A stretch of 64,000 nt of DNA from Shinella zoogloeoides (GTDB taxonomy: Bacteria; Pseudomonadota; Alphaproteobacteria; Rhizobiales; Rhizobiaceae): positions 571,501-635,500 of the forward strand of contig NZ_CP093528.1 in NCBI RefSeq assembly GCF_022682305.1, in the 5' to 3' direction. Below the pieces are notes generated by a model, which was not told the origin of the DNA, did no database searches, and saw only the letters and a program-made list of their open reading frames with translations. This document shows positions 8,353-15,491 of this stretch, piece after piece; within the stretch, counting starts at the first letter, position 1; every line of letters begins with the position of its first letter. The position numbers and the translations under genes were made by a program.

Positions 8353-9453
8353 TTAGGAAAGGCTTGCTTCGTAGTCCGCGTAGTCGAATTCGCGGACGGT
8401 GCGGATGCTGCCATCGAGTTCACGGATGGCGATCGCCGGCATTTTCACGCCGTTGAACCAGTTCTTCTTGACCATGGTGTAGCCGGCGGCGTCCTGGACC
8501 GAAATGCGGTCGCCGACCTTCAGTTCCTGCTCGAAGTTGAACTCGCCGAAGATGTCACCGGCAAGGCAGGACTTGCCGCACACCATGTAGCGGTGCGGCC
8601 CGGTGTTCGGGGAAAGCTTGGCGCTCTCGCGGTAGATCAGGAGGTCCAGCATGTGCGCCTCGATGGAACTATCCACGATGGCGAGGTCCTTGCCGTTGTT
8701 GAGCGTGTCGAGCACGGTCACTTCCAAGGACGTGGACTTGGTGATCGAGGCTTCGCCCGGCTCCAGATAGATCTGCACGCCGTATTCGCCGGCAAAGCGT
8801 TTCAGCCGCTCGGCGAACTTTTCCAGCGGATAATCCGCGCCGGTGAAGTGGATGCCGCCGCCGAGGCTCACCCATTCCGCCTTCTTCAGGAGCGGCGCGA
8901 ACTTTTCCTCGATGGTGCCGAGCATGCGGTCGAAGAGGTCGAAATCGCCGTTCTCGCAGTTGTTGTGGATCATGAAGCCAGAAACGCGGTCCATGACCGG
9001 CTCGACCTTTTTCACATCCCATTCGCCGAGGCGCGAGAAGGGACGGGCGGGATCGGCGAGGTCGAAGCTCGACGAGGAGATGCCGGGATTGAGACGCAGC
9101 CCCCTGACGATGCCGGCGGCCTTGTCGGAGAAGCGGTCGAGCTGGCTGACAGAATTGAAGATGATCTTGTCGGCGTGGCTGATGACCTCGTCGATCTCGT
9201 AATCGGCATAGGCGACGGAATAGGCGTGCGTCTCCTTGCCGAAGCGCTCGTGGCCGAGGCGTACCTCGTTCAGCGACGAGGAGGTGGTGCCGTCCATGTA
9301 GTCCCGCATGAAATCGAAGACCGACCAGGTGGCGAAGCACTTCAGCGCCAAAAGCGCCTTGGCGCCGGAAATCTCGCGCAGCAGCGCGATCTTCTCCATG
9401 TTGGCGAGAAGCTTCGACTTGTCGATCAGGTAGTAGGGCGTGTTGAGGGACAT
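8353..9453 (-). CDS. nspC: Carboxynorspermidine/carboxyspermidine decarboxylase
   Basis: 366 aa, fold-III (alanine-racemase-like) PLP decarboxylase. Lys38 in Leu-Ala-Leu-Lys-Cys-Phe-Ala is the expected Schiff-base lysine. The Gly-Gly-Gly-Ile-His-Phe loop and Glu-Pro-Gly-Glu phosphate-binding motifs follow, and Cys-Gly-Lys-Ser-Cys-Leu-Ala-Gly-Asp carries the catalytic cysteine/Asp near the C-terminal domain. It decarboxylates carboxyspermidine to spermidine (or carboxynorspermidine to norspermidine). It is the first gene of the minus-strand polyamine unit, 37 bp before the dehydrogenase. Length and motifs agree with NspC/CANSDC enzymes. The SD sequence is weak, consistent with control in the long leader upstream. 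Confidence 0.92.
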   Translation of the reverse strand: MSLNTPYYLIDKSKLLANMEKIALLREISGAKALLALKCFATWSVFDFMRDYMDGTTSSSLNEVRLGHERFGKETHAYSVAYADYEIDEVISHADKIIFNSVSQLDRFSDKAAGIVRGLRLNPGISSSSFDLADPARPFSRLGEWDVKKVEPVMDRVSGFMIHNNCENGDFDLFDRMLGTIEEKFAPLLKKAEWVSLGGGIHFTGADYPLEKFAERLKRFAGEYGVQIYLEPGEASITKSTSLEVTVLDTLNNGKDLAIVDSSIEAHMLDLLIYRESAKLSPNTGPHRYMVCGKSCLAGDIFGEFNFEQELKVGDRISVQDAAGYTMVKKNWFNGVKMPAIAIRELDGSIRTVREFDYADYEASLS

Positions 9454-9522
9454 GGAGGACCTGTCTTCTTGCTGTGGATCGCGAGCCGGCCGGTGCCGGA
9501 ACGCAATGGAACAGCGGTTCGC

Positions 9523-9538
9523 GGAGGCATCGGCCTCC
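9523..9538 (-). promoter_or_regulatory. Leader hairpin ahead of nspC
   Basis: GGAGGC (9523-9528) pairs with GCCTCC (9533-9538) around ATCG, about 70 nt before the nspC start on the minus strand. The stem extends to GCGGAGGC with one mismatch. It is a candidate structural element of the polyamine operon leader. Confidence 0.35.
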
Positions 9539-9572
9539 CGCTCCGCTGGAATTCGAGGGAATGAACCGGCTG

Positions 9573-9809
9573 TTACGGTATTGTCGTGCGGACACGGCGA
9601 TGTGACAGCGCCTTGGCGCTGTTCGCCCGGTCGGCGTATCTGGTGAAATGAAGGACGGGCAAGCGCGGTGTCTTCACCGGCCGCATGGCGGCGGCGGTCG
9701 TAACGTCAAGGCCAGATCGTGCCGCGATGGCACGTATCGTAAAGCGTTCTTCCGTTCGGGGGGCGTCTACCGAGCCCATCCCCGATTGGAAGAGGGCGTC
9801 GCAAGACAT
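9573..9809 (-). CDS. Possible leader ORF of the polyamine operon (78 aa, uncertain)
   Basis: This ORF lies upstream of nspC on the same strand and starts with a strong SD (GGGGAGGA four bases before the ATG). A promoter-like pair lies just above it (9856-9884). The product is short, basic and unlike any family I know. Third codon positions are less GC-rich than in the neighbouring genes, which argues against a conserved protein. It could be a translated leader (uORF) regulating nspC, or chance. It overlaps the hairpin at 9605-9622. Confidence 0.3.
   Translation of the reverse strand: MSCDALFQSGMGSVDAPRTEERFTIRAIAARSGLDVTTAAAMRPVKTPRLPVLHFTRYADRANSAKALSHRRVRTTIP
9605..9622 (-). promoter_or_regulatory. 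Perfect 8-bp hairpin in the nspC leader
   Basis: ACAGCGCC (9605-9612) and GGCGCTGT (9615-9622) form a perfect inverted repeat with a 2-base centre. It sits near the 3' end of the possible leader ORF, 150 nt before nspC. It could be an operator or an attenuator stem. Confidence 0.4.
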
Positions 9810-9855
9810 GGCGTCCTCCCCAACCAGCAGATGAAACCTGCAATAATGCGGCGCT

Positions 9856-9884
9856 CTCTAGCACAGGCCGGCCGCAGAATTCAA
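9856..9884 (-). promoter_or_regulatory. Candidate promoter of the polyamine unit
   Basis: On the minus strand TTGAAT (9879-9884) is followed after exactly 17 bases by CTAGAG (9856-9861). The pair resembles a rhizobial sigma-70 promoter (TTGAC-like and CTATAT-like elements). It would give a leader of about 400 nt before nspC. Confidence 0.35.
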
Positions 9885-9920
9885 TGCGGTACTTTGGCTG
9901 AATTTTTCCGGGATCGGCTC

Positions 9921-9951
9921 TTGCACCTCTAGTGGCTAGAGGTCGTAGAAC
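9921..9951 (+). promoter_or_regulatory. MerR-type promoter and operator of the metal ATPase gene
   Basis: TTGCAC (-35, 9921-9926) and TAGAAC (-10, 9946-9951) are separated by 19 bp, the lengthened spacing typical of MerR-family promoters. The spacer holds a perfect dyad, ACCTCTAG-TGG-CTAGAGGT (9925-9943). MerR proteins untwist such promoters on metal binding. The regulator is probably the MerR gene just beyond the ATPase. Confidence 0.85.
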
Positions 9952-9980
9952 ATCCGCGACAGACTGAAGAGGATGATGCG

Positions 9981-12236
9981 ATGTCCGATGTGAAAGAGAC
10001 GCGGTTCCGGGTGGAGGGCATGGATTGCGCCTCCTGCGCCAGCAAGATCGACACGGCCGTGCGCCGCATGCCCGGGGTTGCGGATGTTTCCGTTTCCGTG
10101 ACGGCCGGCACCATGCGCGTGCAGCACGATACGACGAGCGACCTGGAGGCGATCCGCCGCAAGGTCTCCGGCCTCGGCTATACCGTCACCCCGGGTGCGG
10201 CGCTCGCGGTGGAAAAGCCGGCCACCAGGCACGAGCACGGCCCCGGCTGCCACGGCCATGATCACGATCATCACGATCATCACGATCATGCCGGTCATGA
10301 CCACGGCCACGATCATGCGCCGAAAGCCACCGCCGTCGAAGGGTTGCACGGTCACGACCACGGTCCCTCCGAAGGCCCATGGTGGAAAGGCAAAAAGGGC
10401 CGCCTCACCATTCTAGCCGGTGCGGCGCTGGTTGTCGCCTATGGCGTCGGCCATCTCTTCCCGTCCATCGCCGCCTATGCCTTCGTCGTCGCCATGGCTG
10501 TCGGCCTCGTGCCGATCGCCCGCCGCGCCATCATGGCCGCGCTCGCCGGCACGCCCTTTTCCATCGAGATGCTGATGACCATCGCGGCCGTCGGCGCTGT
10601 CGTCATCAACGCCGCGGAAGAGGCAGCCGCCGTTGTCTTCCTCTTCCTCGTCGGTGAACTGCTGGAGGGCGTCGCGGCCGGCAAGGCGCGCGACAGCATC
10701 CGTTCGCTCTCCGCCCTCGTGCCGAAGACCGCGCTTCTGGAAGACGGGGATGGCCGCATGAAGGAAGTGCCGGCCGAATCGCTTGCCGTCGGCGCCGTCA
10801 TCCTCGTGCGCCCGGGCGACCGCATCTCCGCCGACGGCACGATCGTCGAGGGCGACAGCGCCATCGATGAAGCCCCGGTCACCGGCGAAAGCACGCCGGT
10901 GCGCAAGGAGGCCGGCGACACGGTCTTCGCCGGCACGGTCAACGGCGATGCGGCCCTGCGCATCCGCGTCACCGCCGCCGCCGCCGACAACACCATCGCC
11001 CGCGTCATCAAGCTGGTCGAGGAGGCGCAGGAATCGAAGGCCCCGACCGAGCGCTTCATCGACCGCTTCTCGAAATACTATACGCCCGGCGTGGTCGTCG
11101 TCGCCGCGCTCGTCGCGGTCATTCCGCCGCTGTTCTTCGGCGGCGACTGGAGCGCGTGGATCTACAAGGGCCTCGCCGTGCTCCTGATCGGCTGCCCCTG
11201 CGCCCTCGTCATCTCCACGCCCGCCGCCATCGCCGCCGCGCTGTCGTCCGGCGCGCGCCGCGGCCTGCTCATGAAGGGCGGCGCGGTGCTGGAGGGCGTT
11301 GGCAAGCTCACCGCCATCGCCTTCGACAAGACCGGCACGCTCACCGAGGGCAGGCCGAAGGTCACCGACGTCGTCGCCTTCTCCCAGCCGGCGGCCGAGG
11401 TGCTGCGCCTCGCCGCCGCGCTGGAGGCCGGCTCCAGCCATCCGCTGGCACTCGCCATTCTCGGCAAGGCCGCGGAGGATGGCATCGTTCCCCCGGTTGC
11501 CACCGGCTCCCGGGCGCTGGGCGGCAAGGGTGTCACGGCCACCGTCGAGGGCAGGGACGTCTTCCTCGGTTCGCCGAAGGCCGCCGCCGAGCGGGTCGCG
11601 CTTGCCGATGAGGTGCAGGCCGTCACCACGGCGCTCAACGACGACGGCAAGACCGTCTCCATGCTGATCGTCGACGGCGTTCTCGCCGGGGCCATCGCCA
11701 TGCGCGACGAGCCGCGCGCCGATGCCGCCAGCGGCCTGAAGACCCTGCGTGACGCCGGCATCAAGACGATCATGCTGACCGGCGACAATGCCCGCACGGC
11801 AAAGGCCGTCGGCGCCGAACTCGGCATCGAGGTGCGCGCCGAGCTGATGCCGGAGGACAAGCAGCGCATTGTCGGCGAACTCCAGCGCGAAGGCTTCGTC
11901 GTCGGCAAGATCGGCGACGGCATCAACGATGCCCCGGCGCTCGCCGCCGCCGATATCGGCATCGCCATGGGCGGCGGGACGGACGTGGCGCTGGAAACGG
12001 CCGACGCCGCCATCCTGCATGGCCGCGTCGGCGACGTCGCGCTGATGACGGACCTGTCGAAGCGGACCATGCGCAATATCGTCCAGAACATCGTCATCGC
12101 GCTCGGCCTCAAGGGCGTCTTCCTGGTGACGACCGTCGCCGGCATCACCGGCCTCTGGCCGGCGATCCTCGCCGATACCGGCGCGACCGTGCTCGTCACG
12201 ATGAACGCCCTGCGCCTGCTGCGGCCGATCCGCTAG
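9981..12236 (+). CDS. zntA: Heavy-metal P1B-type ATPase (Zn/Cd/Pb exporter)
   Basis: 751 aa. The N-terminal HMA domain carries Cys-Ala-Ser-Cys at 16-19. A histidine-rich linker (about residues 82-125, repeated His-Asp-His) follows, then transmembrane helices. The membrane metal site is Cys405-Pro-Cys407, the phosphorylation site is Asp449 in Asp-Lys-Thr-Gly-Thr, and Ser-Ser-His-Pro-Leu-Ala and Gly-Asp-Gly-Ile-Asn-Asp-Ala motifs complete the pump. CPC with the adjacent ZntR/CadR-type regulator points to export of zinc, cadmium or lead rather than copper. Expression should be metal-induced from the MerR promoter upstream. The His-rich stretch is probably a metal-buffering or sensing segment. 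Confidence 0.93.
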   Translation: MSDVKETRFRVEGMDCASCASKIDTAVRRMPGVADVSVSVTAGTMRVQHDTTSDLEAIRRKVSGLGYTVTPGAALAVEKPATRHEHGPGCHGHDHDHHDHHDHAGHDHGHDHAPKATAVEGLHGHDHGPSEGPWWKGKKGRLTILAGAALVVAYGVGHLFPSIAAYAFVVAMAVGLVPIARRAIMAALAGTPFSIEMLMTIAAVGAVVINAAEEAAAVVFLFLVGELLEGVAAGKARDSIRSLSALVPKTALLEDGDGRMKEVPAESLAVGAVILVRPGDRISADGTIVEGDSAIDEAPVTGESTPVRKEAGDTVFAGTVNGDAALRIRVTAAAADNTIARVIKLVEEAQESKAPTERFIDRFSKYYTPGVVVVAALVAVIPPLFFGGDWSAWIYKGLAVLLIGCPCALVISTPAAIAAALSSGARRGLLMKGGAVLEGVGKLTAIAFDKTGTLTEGRPKVTDVVAFSQPAAEVLRLAAALEAGSSHPLALAILGKAAEDGIVPPVATGSRALGGKGVTATVEGRDVFLGSPKAAAERVALADEVQAVTTALNDDGKTVSMLIVDGVLAGAIAMRDEPRADAASGLKTLRDAGIKTIMLTGDNARTAKAVGAELGIEVRAELMPEDKQRIVGELQREGFVVGKIGDGINDAPALAAADIGIAMGGGTDVALETADAAILHGRVGDVALMTDLSKRTMRNIVQNIVIALGLKGVFLVTTVAGITGLWPAILADTGATVLVTMNALRLLRPIR

Positions 12237-12246
12237 AGCATTTGCA

Positions 12247-12268
12247 GCCGAAGCGGAATCGCTTCGGC
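12247..12268. terminator. Hairpin after zntA within a dispersed repeat-like sequence
   Basis: GCCGAAGCG (12247-12255) pairs with CGCTTCGGC (12260-12268) around GAAT. It begins 10 bases after the zntA stop and separates the convergent zntA and merR genes. The sequence AGAGCATTTGCAG..GCCGAAGCG resembles short palindromes common in rhizobial intergenic DNA. It probably acts as a bidirectional terminator. Confidence 0.5.
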
Positions 12269-12314
12269 GTTGCGCATTCTGGAGAACCGGAGTCCACCGA
12301 AATGCGCAAGCCGC

Positions 12315-12731
12315 TCAGTCGTGCTCGTCGGCGCAGAGGTCGTGGTTGGCGAGCGCCCGGATGACGTAGCAGTCGCTGATCTGGTCGGAGTGGCAATGGC
12401 TGGTGATGCGCTCCAGCTCGGCTTCCAGCTTGCGAAGCCGGGCGATCTTGCGCCGCACGGTGGCAAGCTGCTCGGCGGCGATGCGGTCGGCGTCGTGGCA
12501 GGGGCGTTCTGGGTGCTGGCTGAGGTCGATCAGTTCGCGGATCGCGTCGATGGTGAGGCCGAGGTCGCGGGCGTGGCGGATGAAGGCGAGGCGATCGCGC
12601 TCCTCGTGGGAGTAGCGCCGCTGGTTGCCTTCCGAGCGCTCGGCATGGGAAAGCAGCCCCATCTGCTCGTAATAGCGTATCGTCGGAACCTTGACGCCCG
12701 TTTCCCTGGAAAGATCGCCGATCGTCAGCAT
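12315..12731 (-). CDS. MerR-family metal-responsive regulator (ZntR/CadR type)
   Basis: 138 aa. The N-terminal winged helix begins Met-Leu-Thr-Ile-Gly-Asp-Leu and contains the MerR signature Thr-Ile-Arg-Tyr-Tyr-Glu. A dimerising helix follows, then a metal loop. Cys78, Cys113 and Cys121 occupy the positions used for Zn/Cd/Pb in ZntR/CadR/PbrR, and His112, His114, Cys133 and His137 surround them. It is convergent with zntA and most likely binds the 19-bp-spacer promoter at 9921-9951. The specific metal cannot be decided by eye. Confidence 0.88.
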   Translation of the reverse strand: MLTIGDLSRETGVKVPTIRYYEQMGLLSHAERSEGNQRRYSHEERDRLAFIRHARDLGLTIDAIRELIDLSQHPERPCHDADRIAAEQLATVRRKIARLRKLEAELERITSHCHSDQISDCYVIRALANHDLCADEHD

Positions 12732-13080
12732 CGCCTCGCCTCATCAATGAACCGGCCCAAGAGATGTGCCGTGCGTCGCCGCAAATCAAGCCTTCTTTCG
12801 GGGTCGGCCCGGCGCAAGCGTCTGACGATATTTTGTCCGGGTCGTGATCGCTGACGAAAGAAAGCCGCAAAGCTGGTCTTGAAGCGCAGGACGCTTGAGG
12901 ATTTAAGCCCGGGCTGGATCGAATGTCCCGGATTCGGGGCGAGAAACGAGGCATGACGCCGCGCCGGGCCGATGAAGGCCACAAGATTAACGAAGTTCTA
13001 AGCAATCGCTTGGACTCTGAAGCTCAGATGCGTCGCGGGGACTGCGGCGCTCCACGGACCCGGAAAAACGAAAACGACCC
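12732..13080. other. Intergenic region with no recognised element
   Basis: About 350 bp between the divergent merR and L,D-transpeptidase genes. It must hold both promoters, but no clear -35/-10 pair, dyad or small gene with a ribosome binding site was found. Open frames in it are short and lack SD sequences. Confidence 0.5.
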
Positions 13081-14124
13081 ATGTTTGCGCTTCGTCATCG
13101 CCTTTCTTCTGAACCCGCCCGCCCGCGTCTTTCGCTTTTCGCGCGCCTTGCCGCCGCGGCGGTCGCGGGAAGCCTGCTTGCCGGCTGCATGGCCATGGAC
13201 GTCGCCTCGCTGGCCGAGACACCGAAGCTTTCCAGCAAGGTGAAGGCCGAGATGTCGAAGAAGAAGATGCGGCCGGAAAGCCCCGTGCTCGTGCGCATCT
13301 TCAAGCAGGAAAGCGAGCTGGAGGTCTGGAAGGTCGATGCGAGCGGCAGATATGCGCTCTTCAAGACCTATCCGATGTGCCGCTGGTCCGGCAAGCTCGG
13401 CCCCAAGACGAAGAGCGGCGACCGTCAGGCGCCGGAGGGCTTCTACCATGTCTCGGCCGGCATGCTGAACCCGAACTCGCAATATTACGTCTCCTTCAAC
13501 CTCGGCTATCCGAACAGGCTGGAATCGGCGCTTGGCTATACGGGCGAGGCGCTGATGGTGCACGGCGCCTGCTCCTCCTCGGGCTGCTACGCCATGACCG
13601 ACCAGGGCGTCGGCGAGATCTACGCCATCGTGCAGAAGGCGCTGGAAGGCGGGCAGGAGCGGTTCCAGGTCCAGGCCTATCCGTTCCGCATGACCACGGA
13701 GAACATGGCCAAGCACAAGGACGACCCGAACATGTCCTTCTGGCGCACCCTGAAGGAGGGTTACGACGCCTTCGCCTTCACCAAGCGCCAGCCGAAGGTT
13801 TCCGTCTGCGGCGGCCGCTACGTCTTCAACAAGGAGTTCATGGATGGCGAGCCGGACGATCCGCTCGCCCAGTGCCCGGCCACCGTCGACGGGACCGATG
13901 CCGAGCTGATGGCGAAGATCGGCGCAGAGCAGAAGAAGCTCGATGCGGCCTTCGCTGGCGCCGCGCCGGTTTCCAGCTTCTCCTATTCGGACGGCGGCAT
14001 GCATCCGAGCTTCCGCTCGCTGCTCAAGCAGGAGGGCGCAAAGGGCATGGCCGCGCGCATCTCGCGCACGAAATACCCCGTCAGCCGGCCCGAGGCGGCG
14101 CTTGCCGACCCCTACGACGATTGA
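13081..14124 (+). CDS. Lipoprotein L,D-transpeptidase family protein (YafK-like)
   Basis: 347 aa. A lipobox Leu-Leu-Ala-Gly-Cys36 follows a basic, hydrophobic signal, so the protein is probably membrane-anchored. The catalytic YkuD-type motif is His161-Gly-Ala-Cys-Ser-Ser-Ser-Gly-Cys169-Tyr. This is the YafK variant of L,D-transpeptidases, whose E. coli member cleaves the link between Braun lipoprotein and peptidoglycan. The C-terminal third is helical and lacks a clear peptidoglycan-binding domain. No good SD precedes the ATG (upstream is A-rich), so the exact start is less certain. Confidence 0.82.
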   Translation: MFALRHRLSSEPARPRLSLFARLAAAAVAGSLLAGCMAMDVASLAETPKLSSKVKAEMSKKKMRPESPVLVRIFKQESELEVWKVDASGRYALFKTYPMCRWSGKLGPKTKSGDRQAPEGFYHVSAGMLNPNSQYYVSFNLGYPNRLESALGYTGEALMVHGACSSSGCYAMTDQGVGEIYAIVQKALEGGQERFQVQAYPFRMTTENMAKHKDDPNMSFWRTLKEGYDAFAFTKRQPKVSVCGGRYVFNKEFMDGEPDDPLAQCPATVDGTDAELMAKIGAEQKKLDAAFAGAAPVSSFSYSDGGMHPSFRSLLKQEGAKGMAARISRTKYPVSRPEAALADPYDD

Positions 14125-14131
14125 CGCCAAA

Positions 14132-14153
14132 AGGCGGCCCATCGCGGCCGCCT
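14132..14153 (+). terminator. Hairpin after the L,D-transpeptidase
   Basis: AGGCGGCC (14132-14139) pairs with GGCCGCCT (14146-14153) around six bases, eight bases after the stop. Only a weak T tail follows (TATTG). It is a likely terminator. Confidence 0.55.
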
Positions 14154-14239
14154 ATTGACTGTATACGATTTTAGCACATTATTGCGCGCAATCTGATCCG
14201 CCCGCAGGTGGATCGATCCATGGGCATATGGAGGCGCGA

Positions 14240-15433
14240 ATGACGGAAACTCTCTTCACCAATGCGAAGCTGGCGGACGGTTCGCTCCGGGATATCGGCG
14301 TGGCCGGCGGCCGCATCGTTTCCATCGCGCCGGCCGGTGCGGCATCGGATGCGGCCTCGAAGATCGACATTGCCGGCGCGCTGCTGGTGCCGGCCTTTAT
14401 CGAGGGGCATATCCATCTCGACACGAGCTTCTACGGTGACACGTGGATCCCGCACAAGCCCTGCACCAACGGCTTCGACGTGCATGAGCGGGTCGCCTTC
14501 CAGGCGGAGAACATGGCCGGGGCCGCGCCGATGGCCGAGCGCGCCCGCAACCAGCTTGAACTGTGCGTCTCCAACGGCTCCCTCCAGATGCGAAGCCATG
14601 TCATGGTCGACGGCTCCGTGGGGCTGAAGTCGCTGGAGACGATCCTGGCCGTCCGCGAGGCGTATCGCGGCATCATCGACATCCAGCTCGTCGCCTTCCC
14701 GCAGAGCGGCATCCTGAAAAGCCCCGGCACGCCCGAACTGCTGGATGAGGCCGTCGCCATGGGCGCGGACCTTGTCGGCGGTCTCGACCCGGCGAGCTTC
14801 GACCGCGATGTGAAGGGCCATCTCGACGTCGTCTTCGGCGTTGCCGGCAGGCGCGGTGTCGGCGTGGATATCCACCTGCACGATTTCGGCACGCTCGGCG
14901 CCTTTACCGTGGAGGAGATCTGCGCGCGCACCGTGGCGCTCGGTATGCAGGGCAAGGTGGCGATCAGCCACGCCTACGGCCTCGGCAATCTCGATCCGGA
15001 CGCCGCCCGCCGCATCGGCGGCAGGATCGCCGCCGCCGGCGTCTCGATCATGACCAACGCCCCCGGCGACCACGCCTTCCCGCCCGTCGCGCTCCTGCGC
15101 GGGGAGGGCGTCAATGTCTTCGCCGGCAGCGACAATATCCGCGATTCCTGGTGGCCCTACGGTGATGGCGACATGCTCGGCCGCGCCATGATGATCGGCT
15201 ACCGTTCCGGCTTCTATACCGACGACGAACTGTCCGCTGCCTTCGACGTCGTCACCGCCGCCGGGGCGAAGGCGCTTGGTCTGGAAGGCTATGGCATCGC
15301 GGTCGGCGCGAAGGCCGATTTCGTGACGCTTGTCGCCGCGCATGTGCCGGAGGCGGTGGTGGCGGTGCCGAAGGGGCGTCGTGTGTTCAAGGCGGGCCGG
15401 CTCGTGGCGGAGAACGGGGCGATGGTCCGCTGA
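14240..15433 (+). CDS. Amidohydrolase, cytosine-deaminase-like (second copy)
   Basis: 397 aa. The CodA-type ligand set is intact: His-Ile-His-Leu-Asp near residue 55, His-Leu-His-Asp-Phe-Gly near 215, Ser-His-Ala-Tyr-Gly near 245 and Gly-Ser-Asp-Asn-Ile near 300. It is clearly related to, but diverged from, the amidohydrolase at 5756-7012. The family deaminates or hydrolyses cyclic ureas, amides and amidines. The start at 14240 was chosen because GGAGG (14230-14234) is 5 bases upstream; the ATG at 14228 overlaps that SD. A GTATAC half-palindrome lies upstream near 14160. The substrate is unknown; convergent neighbours act in demethylation. Confidence 0.82.
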   Translation: MTETLFTNAKLADGSLRDIGVAGGRIVSIAPAGAASDAASKIDIAGALLVPAFIEGHIHLDTSFYGDTWIPHKPCTNGFDVHERVAFQAENMAGAAPMAERARNQLELCVSNGSLQMRSHVMVDGSVGLKSLETILAVREAYRGIIDIQLVAFPQSGILKSPGTPELLDEAVAMGADLVGGLDPASFDRDVKGHLDVVFGVAGRRGVGVDIHLHDFGTLGAFTVEEICARTVALGMQGKVAISHAYGLGNLDPDAARRIGGRIAAAGVSIMTNAPGDHAFPPVALLRGEGVNVFAGSDNIRDSWWPYGDGDMLGRAMMIGYRSGFYTDDELSAAFDVVTAAGAKALGLEGYGIAVGAKADFVTLVAAHVPEAVVAVPKGRRVFKAGRLVAENGAMVR

Positions 15434-15438
15434 AAGGA

Positions 15439-15469
15439 AAAGGGCGTGCCGAATACCGGCACGCCCTTT
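15439..15469. terminator. Bidirectional rho-independent terminator
   Basis: AAAGGGCGTGCC and GGCACGCCCTTT form a perfect 12-bp stem with a 7-base loop. It lies between the convergent amidohydrolase and dehydrogenase genes, with A and T runs on both sides. Confidence 0.92.
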
Positions 15470-15491
15470 CATTTGATTGCTTGAAAGCCGC

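Noticed and set aside
9648..9932. 94-aa plus-strand open frame before zntA
   Set aside because: No SD, Arg/Gly-rich random-looking product, and it overlaps the zntA promoter.
14155..14175. Promoter and GntR-type GTATAC operator before the second amidohydrolase
   Set aside because: A TTGACT and a GTATAC hexamer are visible but spacing to a -10 is poor and the palindrome is only 6 bp, so it is not listed as a feature.
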